A DNA stretch of 64,000 bases from Platanthera guangdongensis. Its lineage: Eukaryota > Streptophyta > Magnoliopsida > Asparagales > Orchidaceae. The notes under the pieces were generated by a model. The model did not search any database. It was not told where the DNA came from and saw only the letters and a program-made list of their open reading frames with translations. The stretch lies in contig CM077151.1 of NCBI GenBank assembly GCA_039583875.1, positions 119,885,519 through 119,949,518 on the forward strand, read 5' to 3'. The translations under genes and the position numbers were made by a program. Of this stretch, positions 20,460 to 28,396 are shown piece by piece. Position 1 is the stretch's first letter. Each line of letters begins with the position of its first letter.

Positions 20460-23075
20460 ATGCGCACAAGGCTAGGAACGGAGTACGCAACCCCGTTTAC
20501 GTCTAGTATGGCTGCGAATGAGCATGGTGATCCCAACACCGTGTCTATAGAGGGTCTTCGTGCTGAAATGGCTGAGCTTAGGAACGTCTTAGCCCAGATC
20601 CTACAAAACCAAGCTAGGCCACCCCCGCCACCCGTTAATGTTGACCGGCCCAACCGGCACCAACATAACTCTGATTCGGATTCTGATGGGGACTCTCCGC
20701 GGGTGCCCCCTAGAGGACACCGCCCCGAGCGAGACTTTGACATTACTAGGGCCATTAAGATAAATGCTCCCACATATGACGGCATGGGAGACCCTCAAAT
20801 CTTCCTTAACTGGACTGTGGATATGGAGTGTTACTTCGAGTGGCACAACCTGACGGATCCCCAAAAGTTCCAAGTTGCCCGGATGAAGTTAACAGGTCGT
20901 GCAAAGACGTTCTGGCTGAATGAGGAGCGAAGATTAGGAACCGAACACGGAGCCCCCCTTATAGGTTGGCCAGTAATGAAGAACCTGTTGACCGATCAGT
21001 ACGTTCCTGCGTACCATCGGACACAGATGTTCGATGAGCTTGCCACTCTGCGGCAGGGCTCAAGCTCGGTAGCTGAATATATGGGTGAACTTAAGGACCG
21101 AATGGTGCGATGTGACCTTAGGGAGATCCCCGAAGTCACTTTATCTAGATTTCGAAAGGGCCTTAACCCCGATATCCAAAGGAAGCTCTTGCGATATGGG
21201 CATACGGACTTGAACACGACTTTCAATGCCGCCTTGGACATTGAAAAACACCTAGCCTCTAAGGCTCACTCCCGTTACGCTCATGCGAAGAACAAGTCCA
21301 CCACTGGGGCATCTTCTTCCACATATCTTGATAAGGGAAAGTTTAAATCTACCGAGTCGAAGTCAATCGTGATCACCGCTAGGCACTCCAAGAACCCTGC
21401 GAGTGAGCGTGTCCCTATCGGGAAGGTTAGCAAGGCTAACACCACTTGTTACTCTTGCGGAATTCAAGGCCACTATGCCTACGAATGCCCAACAAAGACA
21501 AAAACACTATCCTTATTAGAGCCAACTACCGACCCTGACGATTACGTATACGAGGCCGCAGAGGAGAGTGACCCCGAAGGAGTCCCTAGTGACTTAGAAG
21601 ACGATCACCCCCTTATGGTGATGCGTTGTATTTTGACCACTCCTCGTCCATTAGATGATTGGAAGAGGACGAGCAAATTTTCTCTGATTTTTAAGAGTGG
21701 TGAGAAGCTTTGCAAGCTGGTTATTGATAGTGGTAGCTGCGTGAATGCCATATCTGAGAATGTCGTAGCACGTATGTCCTTGGTCACGGAACCACACCCG
21801 ACTCCATACCAGGTCGCTTGGATCAACAAGCTCTCTGTACCCGTTACCAAGCGATGCCTGGTCCCACTCTCATTCAAATCCTACATTGATGAGGTGTGGT
21901 GTGATGTCCTTCCGATGGACGCTTGTCATGTGTTGTTAGGCCGCCCTTGGCAATACGACCGTGATGTTACCCATTTTGGTAGAGCCAACACTTATGAGTT
22001 CAAATTCAATGGCAAAACCATCACTTTGAAGCCGACCATCCCGAAGGAGCCCGTAGTCTTGGCTAAGGACACCACTATCCCGGTAGAACGGAAAACGTTG
22101 AATCTCGTTGGTAGGAAAGAGTTTGAGAGAGATCCGTTCTTTGATGGAATTATGTATGCGCTAGTCCTCTTGAGTGCGAAGCCCGATTCTAGCATTTTGG
22201 ATGAGCTACCTAGTGAGTTACGGGTACTGTTGGAGGAGTATAGGGACGTGAACCCGGATGAGTTGCCGTCCACGTTACCCCCGCTTAGGAATATCCAGCA
22301 TGCGATAGATCTCATCCCGGGGTCTTCCTTGCCAAATCAGCCCCATTATCGACTCCACCCCGCGGCTCACCTAGAGTTGCAGTCTCAAATCGAGGGCTTG
22401 CTAGCGAAAGGTTTTATTAGGACTAGTATGAGTCCATGTGTTGTACCAGCCCTACTTGCCCCCAAGAAGGATGGTACATGGAGGTTGTGCATTGATAGCC
22501 GGGCTATCAACAAAATCACCATCAAGTATAGCTCCCCCACGACGATATCTGCCGACGTCATCAAGGACGGTTACCTGTTTAGGAACGGGAAACTATGTAT
22601 TCCACAGTCATCGTTACGACTACATATCATATGGGAGTTGCATAGCGGAGGGTTGAGTGGCCACTTCGGTAGAGATAAGACCATTACGTTAGTCAAAGAC
22701 AAATTCTATTGGCCAAAACTGAAGGTTATGGTGGGACAGGTAGTGAGTAGCTGCCGCACATGCCAGGTATCTAAGGGTAGTAAAACCAACGTAGGATTAT
22801 ATACACCCTTGCCTATTCCTTCCATGCCTTGGGTCGACGTTAGTAGGGATTTTGTATTAGGCCTCCCCATTACCTTACGCCGTCATGACTCAATTTTTGT
22901 AGTTGTGGATAGGTTTTCAAAGATGGCTTTTTTCATCCCGTGCAGTAGGACAAATGATGCGTCTCACGTCGCTAAGCTTTATTTTAAAGAAGTCGTTAGT
23001 CACCGTGGAGTGCCCAAGACCATAGTGTCGGATAGGGACGTAAAATTCACTAGTTATTTTTGGAAGACTCTTTGA
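20460..23075 (+). CDS. Chromovirus Gag-protease-integrase fusion created by an internal deletion
   Basis: The 871-residue frame can start at Met1, but Met17 (20508, MAANEHGDPNT) looks more natural. Gag core (PTYDGMGDPQIFLNW to DIEKHL) covers about residues 100-270. CCHC knuckle CYSCGIQGHYAYEC is at 330-343. Protease VIDSGS has Asp423. The RT start is at about 628-690 (GTWRLCIDSRAINKITIKY). After Tyr690 the frame jumps straight to SSPTTISADVIKDGYLF and the integrase zinc domain (SGHFGRD, CRTCQ) and core (SDRDVKF). The RT palm with its catalytic Asp pair and all of RNase H are gone, yet the fusion is in frame. It ends at TGA 23073-23075 where this family has Trp, inside the integrase core. Confidence 0.88.
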   Translation: MRTRLGTEYATPFTSSMAANEHGDPNTVSIEGLRAEMAELRNVLAQILQNQARPPPPPVNVDRPNRHQHNSDSDSDGDSPRVPPRGHRPERDFDITRAIKINAPTYDGMGDPQIFLNWTVDMECYFEWHNLTDPQKFQVARMKLTGRAKTFWLNEERRLGTEHGAPLIGWPVMKNLLTDQYVPAYHRTQMFDELATLRQGSSSVAEYMGELKDRMVRCDLREIPEVTLSRFRKGLNPDIQRKLLRYGHTDLNTTFNAALDIEKHLASKAHSRYAHAKNKSTTGASSSTYLDKGKFKSTESKSIVITARHSKNPASERVPIGKVSKANTTCYSCGIQGHYAYECPTKTKTLSLLEPTTDPDDYVYEAAEESDPEGVPSDLEDDHPLMVMRCILTTPRPLDDWKRTSKFSLIFKSGEKLCKLVIDSGSCVNAISENVVARMSLVTEPHPTPYQVAWINKLSVPVTKRCLVPLSFKSYIDEVWCDVLPMDACHVLLGRPWQYDRDVTHFGRANTYEFKFNGKTITLKPTIPKEPVVLAKDTTIPVERKTLNLVGRKEFERDPFFDGIMYALVLLSAKPDSSILDELPSELRVLLEEYRDVNPDELPSTLPPLRNIQHAIDLIPGSSLPNQPHYRLHPAAHLELQSQIEGLLAKGFIRTSMSPCVVPALLAPKKDGTWRLCIDSRAINKITIKYSSPTTISADVIKDGYLFRNGKLCIPQSSLRLHIIWELHSGGLSGHFGRDKTITLVKDKFYWPKLKVMVGQVVSSCRTCQVSKGSKTNVGLYTPLPIPSMPWVDVSRDFVLGLPITLRRHDSIFVVVDRFSKMAFFIPCSRTNDASHVAKLYFKEVVSHRGVPKTIVSDRDVKFTSYFWKTL

Positions 23076-24026
23076 ATATTAATGGGAACGAAATTATTGT
23101 TTTCCTCTACCTATCATCCCCAAACTGATGGGCAGACGGAAGTGGTTAATCGGAGCTTAGGAAATTTGTTACGATGCCTCGTGAGTGATCACAAGAGCAC
23201 TTGGGATCTTCTCCTTCCCCATGCCCAATTAGCCTACAATAATTCCAAGAATCGGTCTACGGGTCTGTCTCCAAATGAGATTGTCCACGGGTATAAGGCT
23301 CCTATGCCGCTTGACTTGGTGCTGTTGCCCCCAACGTACAAGGCAAGTCAGTTTGCACAATCCTTCGCCCAGCACATCCATGATTTCCACGCACGTATAC
23401 GGGACACCTTGACTACGCAATACGACTCTTATCAAGCGCACGCTAATTTACATAGGAGAGTATCAGACTTCAAAATTGGCGATCTAGTTTTAGTCCGTTT
23501 GGTTCCCGAACGCTTGCCAACTGGCACCGTTAAAAAGTTAGAACCAAAGCGCGCCGGCCCTTTTCGGATTATTAAAAAGCTAGGTGACAACGCTTTCGTT
23601 TTGGACTTGCCTGCTGATTGGGGTATCTCCCCCATTTTTAATGTTTCGGATTTAACGATGTTTGTGTCCCCACCACAAGAGTTGATTTCTTTGTCGTCTT
23701 CTTCTCCCACTAAAAATTCTCATGGGTTGGGGAGTGGTAGTACGGATGATCTCTCTCTTTCGGTCCCCACAGGTATATCATCGGATGGTAAGTTGCCTTC
23801 TTTCCTGCCTACTGCTAATATGTTCCCCAGGTTTCCATGGACGTTCTCCACTCCAGAGATGATACTTGATGCTGAGCCTGTTACCACTACTTATGGCGAC
23901 ACCCATCGCTTTCTCATCCGTTGGCGTGATCGGCCCCCTTCGGATGACTCTTGGGTACTCGAGACGGAGCTGCAGAGTTTGGATGCCGCTCTCCTTCACC
24001 GCTATCGCTTGGACCACGCAACGTAG
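23076..24026 (+). pseudogene. Chromovirus integrase C-terminal half and chromodomain
   Basis: Same frame as the upstream ORF, after one TGA. It opens with GTKLLFSSTYHPQTDG and QTEVVNRSLGN, carrying the catalytic Glu. The GPFRII block of the integrase C-terminal region follows. Residues near 250-310 form a chromodomain-like fold (RFLIRWRDRPPSDDSWV). Chromodomains bind modified histone tails and can direct integration to heterochromatin. The stop at 24024-24026 is followed by more open frame into the LTR. Confidence 0.85.
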
Positions 24027-24221
24027 ATGCGTGCATTTGAGCGGGGGAGGATTGATGGCGCGGCCCCTCTTCCACCGGTTGAAGACGATGCTGATGATGC
24101 TGTTGATGATCTGGTTGCTAAGGCCATACGACTCAAGGACGTGAGGCGGCACGATGACGCTAACGGACGGCTACGCTACAACCTCCGCCCGCGCCGTGCT
24201 TCCGCCACGGCAACGCCTTAG
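24027..24221 (+). other. Open frame continuing from pol into the 3' LTR
   Basis: The frame is identical to pol, so only a single TAG at 24024-24026 separates them. The 64 residues cross the polypurine tract and the LTR border. They pass from acidic (VEDDADDAVDD) to basic (GRLRYNLRPRR). Overlap of pol with the LTR is known in CRM-type chromoviruses. Whether this peptide was ever part of pol is inference. Confidence 0.4.
24037..24052 (+). other. Polypurine tract of chromovirus
   Basis: TTGAGCGGGGGAGGAT lies directly before the TGATGG terminus of the 3' LTR. Confidence 0.8.
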
Positions 24222-25195
24222 TTTTATTTATTTCCTTTTCATGCACTTTATTTTATAATTGAAATATAAAATTATCCTATGCTTATGTGATAATTTTATA
24301 TTCATTGTATGTGTTGTTGTATTTTCAATTTGAACTATTTTAGTTTTGGTGTGCAATTAGCCATTCGGATGGATGAGATTAAATCTCCATCATGAAGAGC
24401 TAAGGCTTATTTGTAACTCCTATTAGCCATTCGGATGGATGAGATTAAATCTCCATCATGAAGGGCTAAGGCTTATTTGTAACTCCTATTTAAAGGAGGC
24501 TATCATGAAGAGTTAAAGCAATTGGAAAAGAAACCTAAACCCCCCCCCCCCCTTGTGGAAATTTCGGTCACCATGGAGAAGTCCATAGCCGCCCCCTCCC
24601 CTTTGGTGTGAAGCCAAGCCTTGCCTCCTCCATCCCCGTTTGGTGCGACTCCGGCGTGGCTTCCTTCGGTGCGACTCCTTGGAAGAAGGTTGCAAACCAT
24701 TCGGTGTGACGCCGGTGGATCCGTGGAGAGAGTGATTCTCCCACAGTTATCTCGTGTGAAAGTTTTCTGGTTGGGTAATCTCTTTCCCCTCCCTTGTGTG
24801 ATTTCTTCTATTTAGTTGTGGTGGATTTTCGTAAATCATTTTCTCCGGATCTTTAATTTAATCGCTGCAAGTTTTGAATCGAAATCGCCGTTGCAAGACT
24901 TTTATTTCCGGATCGGGTGGATCCTATTTGCTTGAGCGGATCTTGGCCTATAGCCTTGGTCTTACTCTCAAAAAGGAGTGGCAACCTTTGTGTTTTCTTG
25001 GGGAATAATCCGACTCAAATTTCCGATCGTTGTTTTCGAGTCGACCATTCCTCCTTTGTTGTTTGTGCTACGTTTTGTGACGAGGAAATATTGTGGGCGA
25101 TAGGTGCTGTGTAGGTGCGGTAGATCTACGACGTGTTGTGCGTAGGGAGAGCATTAGCTTCGCGGAGATCTCCGTTTCCGGATAACCCTACATCA
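24053..25195 (+). repeat. Chromovirus 3' LTR
   Basis: It is 1143 bp long. Differences from the 5' LTR are concentrated in the first 170 bp and a C-run (13 C at 24540-24552 against 7 in the 5' LTR). Most of the rest appears nearly identical by eye, pointing to a fairly recent insertion. Confidence 0.93.
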
Positions 25196-25228
25196 GATTC
25201 TAGCCCAAATCAAACTAAGGATCCAACA
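25196..25228 (-). repeat. Outer end of the Sirevirus 5' LTR with target duplication GATTC
   Basis: GATTC (25196-25200) is the second target copy. The rest up to ATCCAACA (25228) is the beginning of the Sirevirus LTR (TGTTGGATCC on the minus strand). Directly after it the minisatellite begins with GGGCAGG. Confidence 0.75.
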
Positions 25229-26320
25229 GGGCAGGTTGATCTCTTGGAGGGGGAAGTAGGTCTCATCTCGAGATGATTCCTCTACCAGGCTCCCACTAGC
25301 TGGTAGGGCAGGTTGATCTCTCGGATATGTGAGTAGGTCTCACCTCGAGATGATTCTGCTGCCAGGCTCCCACTAGCTGGCAGGGCAGGTTGATCTCTTG
25401 GAGGGGTGAGTAGGTCTCACCTAGGGATGATTCCGCTGCCAGACTCCCACTAGCTGGCAGGGCTGGTTGATCTCTCGGAGGGGGGAGTAAGTCTCACCTC
25501 GGGATGATTTCGTTGTCAGTATCCCACTAGCTTGCAGGGATGGTTGATCTCTCGGAGGGGTGAGTAGGTCTCACCTCGGGATGATTCCGCTGCCAGGCTC
25601 CCACTACCTAGCAGGGCTGGTTAATCTCTCAGAGGGGGGAGTGGGTCTCACCTTGGGATGATTCCGCTGCCAGGATCCCACTAGCTGGCAGGGCTGGTTG
25701 ATCTCTCGGAGGGGGGAGTAGGTTACACCTCGAGATAATTCCGTTGTTAGGCTCCCACTAGCTGGCAGGGCAGGTTGATATCTCGGATGGGTGAGTAGAT
25801 CTCACCTCGGGATGATTCTGCTGCTAGGCTCCAACTAGCTGGCAGGGCTGGTTGATATCTTGGAGGGGGGAGTAGGTCTCACCTCAGGATGATTCTGCTG
25901 CCAGGCTCCCACTAGCTGGCAGGGTAGGTTGATCTCTCGGAGGGGTGAGTAGGTCTCACCTCGAGATGATTCTGCTTCAAGGCTCCCACTAGCTGGCAGG
26001 GTTGCTTGATCTCTCGAAGGGGGAAGTAGGTTTCATCTCGAGATGATTCCGCTGCCAGGCTCCCACTAGCTGGCAGGGCAGGTTGATCTCTCGGAGGGGT
26101 GAGTAGGTCTCACCTCGAGTTGATTCAGCTGCAAGGCTCCCACTAGCTGGCAGGGTAGGTTGATCTCTTGGAGGGGTGAGTAGGTCTCACCTCGAGATGA
26201 TTCCGCTACCAGGCTCCCACTAGCTAGCAGGGCAGGTTGATCTCTCGGAGGGGGAAGTAGGTCTCACCTCGAGATGATTCCACTGTCAGGCTCCCACTAG
26301 CTGGCAGGGCAGGTTGATCT
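25229..26320. repeat. 77-bp minisatellite, subfamily A (about 14 units)
   Basis: Successive GGTTGAT anchors at 25234, 25311, 25389, 25465, 25542, 25619, 25696, 25773, 25850, 25927 and onward give 76-78 bp spacing, mostly exactly 77. Unit core: GGTTGATCTCTCGGAGGGG, GTAGGTCTCACCTCGAGAT, CAGGCTCCCACTAGCTGGCA. There is no open frame of note. Confidence 0.92.
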
Positions 26321-27290
26321 CTCAGAGGGGGAGAAAGACTTTACCCCGAGGACGTCTCGTCATCCAGGCTACCACTAGCTGGCTTAACGGGTTGACCCCT
26401 AGGGGAGACTAAGTGTTTTTACCCTGAAGTTGTCTCATCATCCAGGCTCCCATTAGTTGGCATGACAGGTTGACCCCTTGTGGAGGCCAAGTATTTTTAT
26501 CCCGAGGTCGTCTCATCATCCAGGCTCCCATTAGCTGGCTTGACAGGTTGACCCCTCGGGGAGGCCAAGTATTTTTTATCCCGAGGCCATCTCGTCATGC
26601 AGGCTCCCACTTGCTGGCTTGACAGGTTGACCCCTTCGGGAGGCCAAGTGTTTTTTACCCCGAAGTCGTCTCGTCATCCAGTCTCTCAGTAGTTGGCTTG
26701 ACAGGTTGACCTCTCGGGGAGGCCAAATGTTTTTTACCCCGAGTACGTCTCGTTATCCAGGCTCCCCCTAGCTGGCTTGAAAGGTTGACCACTCGGGGAG
26801 GCCAAGTGTTTTTTACCCCGAGGTCGTCTCGTCATCCAGGCTCCCACTAGCTAGCTTGACATGTTGACCCCTCGGGGAGGCCAAGTGTTTTTTTCCCCGA
26901 AGCCATCTCATCATCCAGGCTCCCATTAGGTGGCATGATAGGTTGACCCCTTGGGGAGGCCAAGTATTTTTACCTCGAGATCGTCTCGTCATCCAGGCTC
27001 CCATTAGCTGGCATCACAGGTTGAACCCTCGGGGAGGCAAAATGTTTTTTACCCTGAAGCCGTCTCGTCATCCAGTCTCCCATTAGCTGGCATGACAGGT
27101 TGACCCCTCGGGGAGGACAAGTATTTTTACCCTAAGGCCGTCTCGTCATCCAGGCACCCATTAGCTGGCTTAACAGGTTGACCCCTCGGGGAGGCCAAGT
27201 GTTTTTTACCCCGAAGCCGTCTCGTCACACAGGCTCCCATTAGCTGGCTGGACAGATTGACCCCCCCGGGAGGCTAAGAGTTTTCGGCTC
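26321..27290. repeat. 77-79-bp minisatellite, subfamily B (about 12 units)
   Basis: It is in phase with subfamily A: the anchor GGTTGAC at 26389 is 77 bp after the last A anchor at 26312. The unit is GGTTGACCCCTCGGGGAGG, AAGTGTTTTTTACCCCGA, CGTCTCGTCATCCAGGCTCC, (C/A)(A/T)TAGCTGGC. It shares the CAGGCTCCCA(C/T)TAGCTGGC segment with A but differs in the middle. The switch is sharp, within about one unit near 26320-26345. Confidence 0.9.
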
Positions 27291-27539
27291 CAAGAAGGCT
27301 ACGCAGTAAATACGTTGGGTTGGACGTTTCTTTCCGGGCATGGAACCCGCTCGAAAAGAGCGGGGATTGTGTACAACCCCGTATTCACGAAGAGAGGGCC
27401 CCAAACAAGGAGCAAGACTTGGTGCACGTTTTTAGGCTTTTTGGGATTTTTGCGCTCTTGGAGGCCAATTTTGGGCGGACCTGCGTAAATACTAGTAGGG
27501 GGAGGAAATATTTGTCTCCCACCGGCCACCTTTGAAGAG
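27291..27539. other. Unique spacer with a 7-bp-stem hairpin
   Basis: CCCGCTC (27346-27352) and GAGCGGG (27358-27364) pair across GAAAA. Nothing coding is recognised. Confidence 0.5.
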
Positions 27540-28110
27540 TCGCCCAGGCCCCAGTTTGCCAGGCCGCCCCAGCCCGCAAGCAATCCGCCCCAGCCCGCAA
27601 GTAGGCCCAGCTCGCCAGACTGCCGTCTCGCCAAGCAGGCTGATGCTCGCCAGGCCGCGTCTCGCCAGACCTCCATCTTGCCAAGCTGGTCGTGTCTTAC
27701 CAGACCGCTGTCTCGCTAAGCAGGCCGCCAGCTCGCCAGACCGCCGTCTCGCCAAGCAACGCCAGACCGCCATCTCTCTAAGCAGGCCGCCGTCTCACCA
27801 AGTAGGCCGCCAGCTCGCCAGGCTGCGTCTCGACAGACCGTCGTCTCGCCAAGAAGGCCGCAGCTCGCCAAGTAGGCCGCAGCTCGCCGAGAAGGCCGCA
27901 ACTCGCCAAGCAGGCCGCAGCTCGTCAGGCCGCGTCTCGCCAGACCGCCATCTCTCCAAGCAGGCCGCGTCTCGCCAGACCGTCATCTCGTCAAGCAGGC
28001 CGCGAGCTCGCCAGCCCGCATCTCACCAAACCGCCGTCTCACCACGAAGGCCGTAGCTCGCCAAGTAGGCCACAGCTCGCCAAGCAGGCCGCAGCTCGCC
28101 AAGCCAGCCC
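27540..28110. repeat. Short tandem repeat of about 19 bp
   Basis: Units like GCAGCTCGCCAAGTAGGCC and variants with CGTCTCGCCAGACC alternate irregularly. A plus-strand open frame across it (27532-28056) only reflects the repeat. Confidence 0.85.
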
Positions 28111-28396
28111 CAGCTCACCCGTCTTGAGGGACTACCCCTGGTGGACTGCAATTAGCTGCTTAGAACAGCGGGATTTGGCTGTCGGCAGGCCAATCCGGGG
28201 GAATTTCGGTAATTTTCATACTACTGGAGGTTGGTTATTTGTAGGTCATTCCTAGAAAACTATAAATAGGACAGTATCACTTCTCCACTCTCTCTTCATC
28301 CTCCAATGCACCTAGCTCAGCATTGGCTAGGGAGGGAGAGATCTCCAAGGTCTTCCAGATGTGAGGTGGGACCTCCACGCTAGAGCCGAGAGTCTG
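28111..28396 (+). promoter_or_regulatory. Promoter-like segment, probably part of an old LTR
   Basis: TATAAATAG at 28261-28269 is followed by CT-rich CACTCTCTCTTCATCC and then GGGAGGGAGAGATCTCC. This layout recalls plant Tat/Ogre LTRs around their promoter and R region. It is cut at 28396 by Tekay-C and appears to resume at 48839 (TTCCTAGTTTCCTGAGCC). It may belong with the minisatellite as one older repeat-bearing LTR; that is inference. Confidence 0.4.

Larger units (their letters stand above)
19055..25195 (+). mobile_element. Chromovirus-type Ty3/gypsy element lacking most of RT and RNase H
   Basis: It runs from TGATGGCGCGG to CCTACATCA, with LTRs 19055-20193 and 24053-25195, PBS, PPT and a perfect GATTC duplication. 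The coding order is Gag, protease, a stub of RT, then integrase and a chromodomain. RNase H and the RT catalytic core are absent. TGATG..CATCA termini and the VWCDVLPMDACH protease region suggest a CRM/Galadriel-like chromovirus; the clade is uncertain. As it cannot reverse transcribe itself, it was probably mobilised in trans, or the deletion followed insertion. Confidence 0.92.
1050..25228 (-). mobile_element. Sirevirus-type Ty1/copia retrotransposon, interrupted by two later elements
   Basis: Read on the minus strand the order is 5' LTR (25228 to 17012), PBS, Gag with CCHC knuckle, protease (DSG), integrase, RT (YVDD), RNase H, then an env-like ORF. That order and the extra ORF after pol fit Ty1/copia of the Sirevirus/SIRE group. 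The RNase H signature YSDADFAGC with RKSTSGTCQFLG supports the clade. Tekay-A (5448-14708) and the chromovirus (19055-25195) are nested in it with clean 5-bp target duplications. The 3' LTR is missing: the left end stops at about 1050 against an unrelated LTR-like sequence. All coding domains carry stops or frameshifts, so it is dead. Confidence 0.85.

Noticed and set aside
25229..27290. Regular array considered as CRISPR
   Set aside because: Units are contiguous 77-bp repeats with no variable spacers between constant repeats, no cas genes, and the DNA is clearly plant.
27532..28056. 174-codon frame across the 19-bp repeat
   Set aside because: It is composed only of repeat-encoded residues on GC-rich DNA; frames are open on the other strand too.
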